From: Bombyx mori
Taxonomy: Eukaryota > Arthropoda > Insecta > Lepidoptera > Bombycidae
Length of the DNA: 64,000 nt
NCBI RefSeq assembly: GCF_030269925.1
Contig: NC_085131.1
Span: 13,749,501-13,813,500 of the forward strand
Direction: 5' to 3'
Shown here: positions 54,630 to 64,000 of the stretch, one piece after another
How positions within the stretch are numbered: position 1 is the first letter of the stretch
How the letters are laid out: each line of letters opens with the position of its first letter
Notes under the pieces: model-generated
Told to the model about the DNA's origin: nothing
Databases searched by the model: none
Seen by the model: only the letters and a program-made list of their open reading frames with translations
Position numbers and translations under genes: made by a program

Positions 54630-54957
54630 TTAATGTTTTGCTTTTGTTAATAATAATAATAATAATAACTCTTTATTTATATAACACCTTAATATGTACA
54701 CAGTAAAGTAATAAAACAAAAGTCGGTATATAAATCGGCGGCCTTATCGCTGAAAGCGATCTCTTCCAGGCAACCTTGCAGGGAGAGGAATAAGTTAACT
54801 GGACGGTGCTATATCTTAATAAACTTACATAAAAATATATACTTAAATACACATGTGAAAAATAAATACCATATAAGATAAACTTACATACGATTAAATA
54901 CAAATAAATATTAAAAATATACAAGATAAAATACAAAAGAAGTAGAAACTTATACAG

Positions 54958-57906
54958 CTATATCATAGAAGCAAAGTAGTGCGATTTCAATCTGGACTTG
55001 AAAATTTCCGGCGAGGACGATTGTTTAACGCTTAAAGGTAACGCATTCCATAAACGGACAGCTTCAACCGCAAAGGAATGGTCATAAAATGACGTCCCGT
55101 GAGCCGGAAACTTCAGCATTAAATTCTCCGATGACCTGAGTGAATGAGAGCTTGCAGTATGTAGGAAATCAAAACGTTCCTGAAGGTAGCGCGGGGACGA
55201 GGAATTAAACAGGACACTGTAAAGAAGAGACAATATATGAACATTCCGGCGATAACGAATAGGAAGCCACTTGAGCTTAACTCGATACTCAGAGACGTGG
55301 TCATATTTGCGTAAACCAAATATAAACCTTATGATAAAATTTTGAAGCCGCTCAAGTTTATTTAGCTGGGCCTCGGTTAGATCAAGATAGCTGGCGTCGG
55401 CATAATCAATAATGGGGAGTAACAGAGACTGTGCAAGTGCAATTTTAGTAGATGTTGGAAGAAAATTACGCAACCTACGTAAGGAACCTGCAGAGGAAAA
55501 TAGTTTGCGACTGACTGACACCAGTTGTGGTCCCCATGACAAACTGCGGTCAATGATAACACCAAGATTTTTAACGGTGTCACTAAACGGGATGGTTATC
55601 CCGTCAAGAGACAATTGGGGCAGATGTGTCCACTCTATCTTACTGCATGTCCTTTGGCTGCCAACAATTATACACTGCGTTTTTGTTGGATTCAGTTTAA
55701 GGCCGTACGCGTTACTCCACTCAGATAAGACGCGTAAGTCGCTATCCATAGTTCGAATAGCATCATGTAACTGAGGAAGTGGAGCTTGACAATACAGCTG
55801 AAGATCGTCTGCATAAAGGTGGTAGGACGAAGTGAGATTACAAGATATTGAATTAATGAAAAGAGAAAACAAAAGAGGAGATAAAACGCCACCCTGAGGC
55901 ACTCCGGCAGATGTATTACACCAAGATGAAATCGATTCACCAAGGCGAACACACTGTCGGCGTCCGTACAGGTAATTACGAAACCATTCAATCACAGTTG
56001 GAGATATGTTGAAGGAGCGAAGAACGGCAAGTAGTATGTCAAAATCAACCGTATTGAATGCATTGCTGAAGTCCAGCAGTGTCAACACAGTTAACTGACC
56101 GTTTTCCATACCCAGGCGTATGTCGTCGGTGATTTTTACCAGAGCAGTGACTGTACTATGGCCAGGACGAAAACCGGACTGAAAGGGGTTCAGGAGATCA
56201 TGACTATTAAGGAACGAACTCAACTGGTTATGGATAAGGCGTTCGAGGACTTTAGATAGGAAAGGAAGAATGGATATAGGTCGATAGTCGGAAAAGGATT
56301 TAGGGTTAGGTTTTTTTGGCAGAGGTATTATCTGTGCTTCTTTCCAAACAGAAGGAAACACACAGTTGGAAATTGAATAATTAAGGATGTGGCAAAGAAT
56401 AGGAAGCAGGATATCAACTAATGGGATGACCATATTACGACTTATACTATCTGTTCCGATAGCATTGGACGCTATAGAAAGGATACTCCTTCGAACATCA
56501 CAAGCTGTGAATTGACGAAATTTAAAAGAAGAATGGTCAGGAGCGGTAATGTTAGAAAGAGAATTAATGGTAGATGACTTAACAACGTCATCTAATAAAG
56601 ACGAAGAAGTAAAGAAAATGTTCATCTGATCAATGTTAATGTTTGTAGAATTACACTCTTGACGAGATTTACCAACTCCTAATGACCTTAGAAATTTCCA
56701 GACTTTTGCTGGATCTTCAACTTTAACGGAATCATGAATGTGACGTCTTTGAGCGTCTCTACACACCATATTGCAACGATTTCTGATCTTAACATAACGT
56801 GTTCGGTTAAACTCGGTTGGGCGCAACTTATACTTAGTCTTAGCCGCAGACTTCCTCCTCTTCAGATCTCTAATATGGTCAGTGATCCAAGGCGCCGGCT
56901 GATGTTTAATTTTTATCGCCCTTAAGGGAGCATGGATGTCATATAAACTGATCATTAGTGAATTAAATATTGCCACTTGGTCATCGATTGAGCTAGCCGC
57001 TATCACAGGCTCCCAATCTACAGTTTTGGCATCCGCAACAAATGCATCCATGTCCATTCTACCAAAATTGCGTTGCAGAATAACAGTAGGTTTACGTTTA
57101 GGAGGCCGAATTTTGTAGGATAAGAAAATCAGATGATGGTAGGAAAAAGAGTCAGCTGAGCATTGTCCGTGCCTGGCAACATGCTCTAGGGAAGAAACTA
57201 AGATGAGATCAAGCAGGGATGGGGAAGAATTTGGAAAATGGTGGGTAGCGCTAAGTGGGAGAATGTGCATGTTGCTCGACGTGACAATGCTTTCTAAGGA
57301 AGAAGAACGATGATCACGTTTAAGAAGGCAGGTATTGAAGTCACCCATAATTATGGTGTGCTCATAGCAAGGAAGTAGGTCTTCCAAGACCTTTTCAAAA
57401 GAAGAAAAATAATTAATGTGAAGAGATGGGCTATAAAAGACTCCAAGTAAGATTTTAGCATGTGTTAGACCGACTTCAATGAACAAGTGCTCGCTGACAT
57501 TCGGCAAGGGTGATTGGTCGGAGGCGCTAACGATAGTATATGGTATATGGGAGCGTAGATATATGGCAACACCACCGCCGCCTTTGCCGATTCTATCATT
57601 GCGAATTAGGTTGAAGCCGGGTAAAGAATACGAGATAGAAGGAAGGGACGGTTTAAGCCAAGACTCGGAGACTAATACAGCATGGATGTTTTTTATATCA
57701 AAAGATACCAGCATATCAGAGAAATGAGCCGGAATGCTCTGCGCATTTATGTGAACTACATTCAGATTCCTAGGCACATCGGAGAAATTAGAGTCCAACG
57801 TTTCTGCGAGAGAAGGGATACTCAAGAAGCTATCTTCACTTCCGCTACTGGATGAAGTAATAGATAAATAGTCACTACTATCACTACAATTCAACATATC
57901 AGTCAT
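54958..57906 (-). CDS. ORF2 endonuclease-reverse transcriptase of the CR1-group LINE
   Basis: 982 aa from the ATG reading MTDMLNCSDSSDY; the frame extends eight codons upstream, only to a GTG. A Ser-rich leader (~1-45) precedes the endonuclease domain (~48-275: VVHINAQSI, VSESWLKP, TIIMGDFNTCL, SYHHLIFL in place of the usual SDH). The RT domain (~475-760) has YRPISILPFLSKV, LDFSNAFNTVD, TSAGVPQGGVLSPLLFSLFI and the catalytic YADD (plus-strand 55804-55815). The C-terminal region contains the LRNFLPTSTKI and LWNALPLSVK motifs. There are no internal stops. The SYHH variant at the last endonuclease motif replaces the usual Asp and deserves attention when judging activity. Confidence 0.9.
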   Translation of the reverse strand: MTDMLNCSDSSDYLSITSSSSGSEDSFLSIPSLAETLDSNFSDVPRNLNVVHINAQSIPAHFSDMLVSFDIKNIHAVLVSESWLKPSLPSISYSLPGFNLIRNDRIGKGGGGVAIYLRSHIPYTIVSASDQSPLPNVSEHLFIEVGLTHAKILLGVFYSPSLHINYFSSFEKVLEDLLPCYEHTIIMGDFNTCLLKRDHRSSSLESIVTSSNMHILPLSATHHFPNSSPSLLDLILVSSLEHVARHGQCSADSFSYHHLIFLSYKIRPPKRKPTVILQRNFGRMDMDAFVADAKTVDWEPVIAASSIDDQVAIFNSLMISLYDIHAPLRAIKIKHQPAPWITDHIRDLKRRKSAAKTKYKLRPTEFNRTRYVKIRNRCNMVCRDAQRRHIHDSVKVEDPAKVWKFLRSLGVGKSRQECNSTNINIDQMNIFFTSSSLLDDVVKSSTINSLSNITAPDHSSFKFRQFTACDVRRSILSIASNAIGTDSISRNMVIPLVDILLPILCHILNYSISNCVFPSVWKEAQIIPLPKKPNPKSFSDYRPISILPFLSKVLERLIHNQLSSFLNSHDLLNPFQSGFRPGHSTVTALVKITDDIRLGMENGQLTVLTLLDFSNAFNTVDFDILLAVLRSFNISPTVIEWFRNYLYGRRQCVRLGESISSWCNTSAGVPQGGVLSPLLFSLFINSISCNLTSSYHLYADDLQLYCQAPLPQLHDAIRTMDSDLRVLSEWSNAYGLKLNPTKTQCIIVGSQRTCSKIEWTHLPQLSLDGITIPFSDTVKNLGVIIDRSLSWGPQLVSVSRKLFSSAGSLRRLRNFLPTSTKIALAQSLLLPIIDYADASYLDLTEAQLNKLERLQNFIIRFIFGLRKYDHVSEYRVKLKWLPIRYRRNVHILSLLYSVLFNSSSPRYLQERFDFLHTASSHSLRSSENLMLKFPAHGTSFYDHSFAVEAVRLWNALPLSVKQSSSPEIFKSRLKSHYFASMI

Positions 57907-58608
57907 AAAGATAATACCTATTATAAACACAAATAAGTAACAAAAATATATATAACACTAACAATAATATATATATATATATACATAAACAATACTAATA
58001 AACAAAAAATAAATACATTCACTCAACCTGCCGGCGTCTGATACGAAGAGAAAACTTAAAAATTAAAACTTAAACAAGACAGAAACAAATTTTACCATGT
58101 GCATTGCATTTGCCAAATACAACATGAAGTGCAATTGTAAATTACGAACTGATGTAGAATAAAATAAAATAAACTATTTATAAATTAAAACAAAACAAAT
58201 ACAAAAAAAAAAAAAAAAGATTAACACAAAATTATTAAAAATAACTAATTATAACACTAATAGGTAATTAAAAGTAAAAGGAAACTTAAAAAGTTGTTAA
58301 AACATTAATAGAACGTAAGAATAATGTAACAGCAAAAACAAAACGTAACAAATAACATATAAACAGAGTGGCTGTATGGCAGCTTCCATAGCCTTATACA
58401 AAAACAACAACTACTAATGACAAGTAATGTCAACAGTCAAAAATACAATAACTTTGAGTATTTACCTACTTAATAAAAATAATATTTTAACTAAATTCTA
58501 AACTACATTCTACATCAGTTATTACTAAATTTGGACAATGACAATAATGGACAGACAATTGCAGTGGGTAACAAATAAAGAAGCAGTGAATGACACCGAG
58601 AACGAACA
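57907..58608 (-). other. Long inter-ORF spacer of the CR1-group LINE
   Basis: An AT-rich ~700-bp spacer containing an AT dinucleotide run (57967-57982) and an A16 run (58204-58219). No ORF. It is unusually long for a bicistronic LINE. Confidence 0.6.
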
Positions 58609-59361
58609 CTACTTCTTGTTCGCAGCCACACGTTTTGGTCTGGTCGCAGCTGCAGACTCCTTTGTGTCCTTGCCGGTTTGTGCCCTCTTTTGAGCAGCAT
58701 CTTCCGGCATAGTCGTCTTGGCAAGAGCATCCAGATCAGACATCACTTCGACACGATGTCGCACCCCATCCGATCCCTGAACGTAAACGCAGCCGTCCCG
58801 AGTCCAGCACCTGGTTACTCCGAAGCGTTGACGTGCAGACATAAAAATATCATGACGTCTTTTAGTCAAGAACTCGGAGAGTGTTATTCCTGAGCCCTTG
58901 AGCGAAGTCTTGGCAGCCCAAACCTTAGAACGCAGGTTCATGTCGCATAGCTTCAAAAGAATGGGCCTAGATCTTTCTGGAGTAAATGTTTTACCCATTC
59001 TGTGACACCGGGAAATGTTAGATGTATTAAAGTCCATAAGTTTCAATTTACTGACAATGGTTTCGACAACTGTAGCTAAAGTGTCCTCTTTCTGTTGTTC
59101 AGGAACACCGTGTATCAGAAGAATTTTTCTCCTTGAGTGCATTTCTAGGCGATCATTTTCAAGTGAAATGAGCTCCACTTGAGTCTGTAGTGCACGAAGC
59201 GCATTCAGAGTGAAAGTTTTAAAAGCAAGAAACTCTTCTTCCAGTGTGGAGAGTGTTGAAGTGGAGGGAGCGCTCAGTTTCTGCTGTCTTACCTCAAATT
59301 CTGCAAATTTCTTGTTGAATGTATCAGTCAATTGTGCCATGGACTGCTGAATACCTTCCAT
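58609..59361 (-). CDS. ORF1 coiled-coil RNA-binding protein of the CR1-group LINE
   Basis: 250 aa from an ATG (MEGIQQSMAQLTDTF). An N-terminal coiled coil (~1-80) leads into an RRM-like block (~82-145: RRKILLIHGVPEQQKE, RSRPILLKL). A C-terminal domain follows (~150-205: GSGITLSEFLTKRR, VYVQGSDGV), then a Lys/Arg-rich tail (TRPKRVAANKK). The plan matches L1-type ORF1 proteins that bind the element's own RNA. The TAG stop is followed by ~680 bp of spacer before ORF2, and the two ORFs are not overlapping, so ORF2 must be reached by reinitiation or an internal start. Confidence 0.82.
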   Translation of the reverse strand: MEGIQQSMAQLTDTFNKKFAEFEVRQQKLSAPSTSTLSTLEEEFLAFKTFTLNALRALQTQVELISLENDRLEMHSRRKILLIHGVPEQQKEDTLATVVETIVSKLKLMDFNTSNISRCHRMGKTFTPERSRPILLKLCDMNLRSKVWAAKTSLKGSGITLSEFLTKRRHDIFMSARQRFGVTRCWTRDGCVYVQGSDGVRHRVEVMSDLDALAKTTMPEDAAQKRAQTGKDTKESAAATRPKRVAANKK

Positions 59362-59562
59362 TGTGAGATTGTGAAGTTTAATAAAAAAAAAAAAAAAAAA
59401 GTTCTGTAGTGTTTTTATCCAGTGGAATCACTGCCGGCAGGTTAAAAGTGTTACAGTCTATGCATATATATCATTACACTTTAAAATTAAACTGATTTAC
59501 TATTTTAAAAATGTATTTAACTAAGAGCACTTTTAATCACAACCTACTTCACAAGTACCGCC

Positions 59563-59563
<1 letters not shown>

Positions 59564-59644
<81 letters not shown>
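59564..59644. repeat. 81-nt pure A homopolymer at the LINE 5' edge
   Basis: Uninterrupted A81 on the plus strand between the CR1-group LINE 5' leader and the right-hand target duplication. Read in the LINE's own sense it is T81 at the 5' end, which a normal poly(A) tail does not explain. Confidence 0.85.
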
Positions 59645-59649
<5 letters not shown>

Positions 59650-59776
59650 GTTTATAAATATAACGTGGTCTTATTTTATTGTTGTATTAAATGATTATTG
59701 TCGATTTATAAGTTGATAAAAAATGCTATGCAATAGCTTTACCGCGGCAGTCTCCGAGTGCCACACGTGTTTTTTA

Positions 59777-60199
59777 TCTATATATTAATACGTGAAGCAA
59801 AAACTTTGTACCGCTTTTTACGAAAATTGCGCGGACGGAGGTATATGTAATTTGCCACAGTTATGGAGAATATAGAGAAAGAGTGCAGAATGCTAATAAT
59901 TTTTTTAAATAGCGCATTAAAAATACATTACATCAATAATAAAAAAATTACGCACACTACCATGTATACACACATATATAATATTTGTTTATTGTCAAAC
60001 TTTTGTTATTGCTTAAAGTCTGTGGTCAAATTGAGAATAGGTTATTATTGTTTATCTTTAATATTATTTGTCTATAGTGTAGTCTTGGCGAAATCTGTGG
60101 TTATAGAAATAATACTCTTTGACAATATAACCATAACATTGTTCAAACTTATAATTACAATTAATTATAGTCAAATTTCGATTACTGCGGGACCACTAG
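59777..60199 (+). mobile_element. Non-autonomous Helitron, second copy of the 33027 family
   Basis: 423 bp starting TCTATATATTAATACGTGAA after A and ending gaccaCTAG before T. Collinear with 33027-33451 throughout. The 119-codon frame inside (59863-60222) is AT-driven and crosses the element end, so it is not a gene. Confidence 0.85.
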
Positions 60200-60592
60200 T
60201 TAGATTAAATACTTTGAATTAGCTGTGATTAAAGCTTCAATGGTCAGAGCAGCATAAAGATCATCTACTGGAATGTGATGACCCCGGACGTTTGGAATAC
60301 AAGGTTCAACAGCCGCGCCGCTGTATTGAGCAACATATAACACTGTCCTTGGCCTAGGTTTGGATAGAAAATATGAAATCATGAAACACAATATACAACA
60401 CTATAGATTGCCATAAGAAAAGGAAGCGCATAGTTTTTATATTAAGCCGATATTAATACAAGGCTTCAGATACAAGGCTTGAGATAATCGACAAAATGTG
60501 TTTGTATGTGGTTTGATGCTAAGATATTTTCTCTACATCGGTAGTAATCAAAACTTTTTACATAATGTAAACTCGGATTTTATGTTAGCCTT
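60200..60592. other. No feature recognised
   Basis: No supported gene or repeat. Confidence 0.4.
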
Positions 60593-60996
60593 TTTTTATT
60601 GTTTAGATGGATTGACGAGTTCTCGGCCTATCTGGTGTTAAGTGGTCACCGGCGCGCCCGGACATTAACAACGTTAATGCCGCCATACACCGTGAGAGAT
60701 GTGTTACAGTACAACTGCCTTACCAAGCGAAACTGCTCCACGGCAAGAATAAGTAGGGTGGTGATACCAACCCATACGGACTCATAAAACGTCCTACCAC
60801 CAGCAATTACGTATTTTTTGGCTTTGTTTTTTTTATTAAATGATGTTATTCCTTCACTTTAGATGACAGTCGTGAAAAAATTTTAAGTGCGTTTTTCATA
60901 AAAAAAATTGATATCTGCCTGCAGGATCTGAACACTGGCATAGTCGTATCGCTCAATGTGAATGCATCGAAAGACTTATCCTTTAGACCACGACGA
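60592..60996 (-). repeat. Old full-length Bm1 SINE
   Basis: T-run to tRNA-like head (cctttagaccacgacgat) with substitutions throughout; the B box is lost (ggatctgaacactgg on the plus strand). Confidence 0.85.
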
Positions 60997-61706
60997 TTGA
61001 AGGATAAATCGCATTACATTATTTCTGACGTTTTGAATACTTTAGGATTTCCGTGGCCAATGCGACATTCCAATGATAAGTTAAAGTGTCATTCTTTGTA
61101 GTGGTAAGTGTATTACGAAAAAAACATTGGATATCGTGATTTTATATCTTAGCAAGCGTTCGAGTTCCAGTGGTAACCCCAAAAAAATTCGCGTTAAATA
61201 ATAATGAGTGGAAGGAAATTTCGCGAATTCACCGTGTTTAAAATTGGACATTGGAGCTTTAAAGTAGCTAAAACTAAAATTATGTTCACGCTAGTTCATA
61301 TAAGTAATGTATGAAGAAGTAGCCTACAAATGTTTTGATGGCTTAGACAGGAAGGAAGACAAAAGAATCATCCACAATGACAAAATGCTGACGAAGGACT
61401 TATCGCCAAAAATTACGAAAAATCGCCAAGACTAGCATAAAGGATCAGCAAAGCTGACCCCAAAGGGAATAGGCTCAGGAGTGATTGATTGACCGTGCAT
61501 GATATTTTTGAAACGATGCCTTAATTTTTCACATTTTTTTTACACTCGATTGTATTCGCCGAACATTTTTTTGAGATCTCCATCGGAATTGACATAGCCA
61601 TAATTTTTTGAGATTCATTGAAAGGAGTCCTTATATATATATAGTGGATATAGAAGCTTAGATGTGAATATAAATGGCTAGCTTAGCAAAATATATCTAT
61701 TCTATT
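60997..61706. other. No feature recognised
   Basis: AT-rich; no supported gene or repeat. Confidence 0.4.
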
Positions 61707-62138
61707 TGTTTATTTGTGTCGTATAGAGTGGGCGAGTTCACGGCCCACCTGATGTTAAGTGGATACCAGAGCCCATAGACATCTACAACGTAACTGCCGC
61801 CACCTACCTTGAGATATGAGTATATGGTCTCAGTATAGTACAACGACTGCTCCACCCTTCAAACTGAAACGTATTACGGCTTCACGGCAGAAATAGGCAG
61901 GGTGGTGGTACCTACCCGTGAGGACTCATAAGACTACCACCAGTAATTACGCAAATTTTTAATTTTGCGGGTTTGATTTTTATTACACGATGCGATTCCT
62001 TCACCGTGGAAGTCAATCGTGAACATTTGTTAGGTACGTATTTCATTAGAGAAATTGGTACTTGCCAGCGGGATTCGAACACCGTCGCATTGCTAGATAC
62101 AAATGCACTGGGCGTCCTATCATTTAATCCACGACGAC
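61707..62138 (-). repeat. Bm1 SINE, near full length
   Basis: From gtcgtatagagtgggcgagttc to atttaatccacgacgact. The poly(T) is degraded, the B box is intact (gggattcgaacacc on the plus strand) and the A box is mutated. Confidence 0.87.
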
Positions 62139-62363
62139 TAATAAAAGTAATAGTAAACAACATATTAAAAATCTCTGAACACAAACCCGTATATTCTGAT
62201 CATTCTCTTTTCAGTCGTTTGCACTCTTGACAGAGTGGTTGTGGTCATCAGATCGGTTATAATGACCACTCTGGTCATTAATAACGTAAAATGAACTGCT
62301 TTACACATTTGCTATGTTCTGATATAGGAAAATAAAATGCACGCTTATAAAATATGTTGCTTT

Positions 62364-62948
62364 ATATACAAGATGTCTCAAAAGAAATGTCATATTTAAA
62401 AATATAATTTTAAAAAAAATAAGGAGTTTATTGAAAAAATGTTTATTACATATTAAAAGACACTGCTTGGGAATTAATTTTTTTAAAATGACATCGCTCA
62501 AATGTAAACCCTTGCGTTTGCGGCATTCGTTCAATTGAGCACTAAAATTGCCTATGACGGCTCGGCAGGTGTTTCCGTGATGGCTGCACTTTTGTGACGG
62601 ATATTTTCCTTTAATTGTGCCAGGTAAGTTGTTGGCGGAAACTTTGGATTTGACGTAACAAAGCTGTAAAATCGGGAGTGCGCGGAGGCCAACTTATGTC
62701 ACTCCTGGAGATCAATTTTCCAGGAAAAAATTGACCTCTGACCAGTATCCTGAGGCTTTAATTCTTGCACCAACTGAACTTTGTACTGGTGCAGTTTTAA
62801 ATCTTTATGCAAAATGCGGCATAAGGACGATATGTGCACGTTTAAGGCCACAGCACGCTTCCGAATTGAAAGGTTCGGATCGTCCCAAATAGACTGGGCG
62901 ACACTGTATACGTACGTAAAGATCTTTCTTTTGAGACACCCTGTATAT
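62364..62948 (-). mobile_element. Internally deleted mariner-like element
   Basis: Terminal inverted repeats ATATACAAGATGTCTCAAAA (left) and, on the minus strand, ATATACAGGGTGTCTCAAAA (right) enclose 585 bp, flanked by TA. About half the expected mariner length is missing. Confidence 0.78.
62480..62920 (-). pseudogene. Mariner-like transposase remnant lacking the catalytic core
   Basis: Read on the minus strand, the N-terminal part encodes a helix-turn-helix region (SIRKRAVALNVHISSLCRIL, then QLVQELKPQDTGQRSIFS). After ~62700 the sequence jumps to a WPPRTPDF-like block and then, in shifted frames, the family C-terminus (QLNECRKRKGLHLSDVILKK). The first two catalytic Asp residues are gone with the deleted middle. 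It cannot encode an active enzyme, but its TIRs could be moved in trans. Confidence 0.72.
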
Positions 62949-64000
62949 AGTGACCGAGACAATAGTCTGGGGTGACCCTGGATTTCCCTCGAAAGCGTAC
63001 CTGGAGCTCAAATCAAACATACACGTTTGATTAATATCTCTTAAGAAAGTACCAAAAAAAAACAAAAGACGGAAACCATACAATTCCAGTTTTCTAGACC
63101 TACATACATCACGTGGTCCCATCTGAAAAAGTACGCAACTACGAAAAGGGTCCATGATTAATACGCACTCGCTACATAATGGTAGCGTTTTGTTTTATAG
63201 CACAAAGCAGACTTGACGTGGCCCATTAACCGGTCCCGCCCATTCATTCGGCCTTCCATTCGTTCACTCATTCGTTCAACGATCACCTGGGGACTTGGAA
63301 GGTTTCGGATAATCTAGGGGCATTACTGTTTTTCTTAACTTAAGTGCGTTCCTTGTTTGTTTTGACGAAGGCTTCGACTTGACTTACGATTGAAAAGCTC
63401 AAGAGTATTTAGGTGACTCCCTTTTAAAAGATTAAAGAAGAATAAATTTTGTAGTATTCATCAAGAAGCTTCTAATTCAAAACTGAGCACATACCTTATT
63501 TTTCAATTTGCTTGAAGTCGTACTTAAGATAACTGAATCCACGGATATTTACTGTTGACTACGCATTGCTTCTCTCACTGCTGATGGTTGAAAATACTTC
63601 ATCGCTATGGGATAAAAACAACACTACATTGGCAGTGGCAAAGTATCACTCATCTTTTTTTTTTATTGCCCAATCTTCTGGATAGATTCAATTTAACAAT
63701 CATAGACGTGATACGTGGTAGTGAGCTTTGTTCGAAGTTGCTTACTATTAGTCTCTTGCTGAAGGCTAATTAAGTTTTTGCTGTGTTTCGCTTCTTTGTA
63801 GTCTTTTGACTAAGTTTATTTGAACCTCAATACATATTGCTTTCTCCACGGGCAGCCTAAATCTTAACTTTCAAAATATTTTTTTGTGGACTGTCCATAT
63901 AGCTACAGTGCTGAGCCCGATTTATAATAATAATTATAAACTTATTTCTTTGTAGGTTTGAAAGACAATAAAATGACTCGATAGAATAAAAAAATGTGTT
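62949..64000. other. No feature recognised
   Basis: No gene, repeat end or inverted repeat that I can support to the end of the window; a T11 run at 63656 has no recognised element attached. Confidence 0.4.

Larger units (their letters stand above)
54639..59644 (-). mobile_element. Full-length CR1-group LINE with two ORFs
   Basis: Minus-strand element of ~5 kb. The 3' end is aataaagag plus a TTA repeat (54647-54668 on the plus strand), with ORF2 at 54958-57906, a ~680-bp spacer, ORF1 at 58609-59361 and a 5' leader. TTAATGTTT occurs at 54630-54638 and 59645-59653 and is the probable 9-bp target duplication. The right-hand copy directly follows an 81-nt A homopolymer (59564-59644). The clade (CR1/L2/Daphne group) is inferred from YADDLQLY, the two-ORF plan and the microsatellite-like tail. 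Confidence 0.82.

Noticed and set aside
54647..54668. TAA microsatellite as an independent satellite
   Set aside because: It is the 3' tail of the CR1-group LINE, adjacent to the element's end and the duplicated TTAATGTTT.
1..64000. CRISPR arrays, bacterial operons, rRNA genes
   Set aside because: No regularly spaced direct repeats, no Shine-Dalgarno-led gene clusters and no rRNA blocks; the content is eukaryotic.

Overview
The window looks like repeat-dominated nuclear DNA from a lepidopteran, most likely Bombyx (silkworm). The main evidence is about 26 copies or fragments of a tRNA-headed SINE that I recognise as Bm1, many 3' ends of the LINE family whose complete ORF lies at 15429-18389, a maT-type (DD37D) mariner, and several Helitron families typical of moths. 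I found no convincing host protein-coding gene. The single-copy-looking DNA between repeats is AT-rich and carries no long ORF.

Layout. 1-1.1 kb: no feature. 1.1-6.85 kb: a Bm1 SINE interrupted twice, once by a 207-bp LINE tail and once by a full-length Jockey-type LINE (1590-6819, ORF1 + ORF2, exact 12-bp target-site duplication). 6872-8170: a complete maT transposon with TIRs and a TA duplication; its transposase gene carries one frameshift and one nonsense codon. 8.8-15.3 kb: fragments of SINEs and LINEs. 15.36-19.07 kb, minus strand: a LINE with a 986-codon uninterrupted APE-RT ORF. 19.7-37.3 kb: Helitrons (including one nested inside another), SINE copies, a GC-rich 575-bp MITE with a TAA duplication, and a 32-bp perfect foldback. 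37.4-42.0 kb: a complete RTE-like LINE whose two ORFs are in one reading frame and are separated by a single UAA in a classic leaky context. 42-53.5 kb: mostly unassigned DNA with scattered Bm1 and LINE tails. 53.57-54.23 kb: a promoter-bearing segment, probably an LTR, with heat-shock-element-like arrays, a TATA box and an arthropod initiator. 54.64-59.64 kb, minus strand: a full-length CR1-group LINE with two ORFs and a probable 9-bp duplication. 59.8-64 kb: a Helitron, two old Bm1 copies and an internally deleted mariner.

How the parts relate. Four different non-LTR retrotransposons each retain an uninterrupted endonuclease-reverse transcriptase ORF, and the SINEs have the means to borrow such enzymes. 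The last ~80 bases of Bm1 align closely with the last ~80 bases of the LINE at 15.4-18.4 kb, the usual sign of a SINE mobilised in trans by its partner LINE. The density of nested, fairly intact elements and the lack of genes fit heterochromatin or a W chromosome, but this is inference. The most unusual observation is the ORF1-UAA-CAA-UCA-ORF2 arrangement of the RTE-like element, which suggests expression of its reverse transcriptase by stop-codon readthrough.
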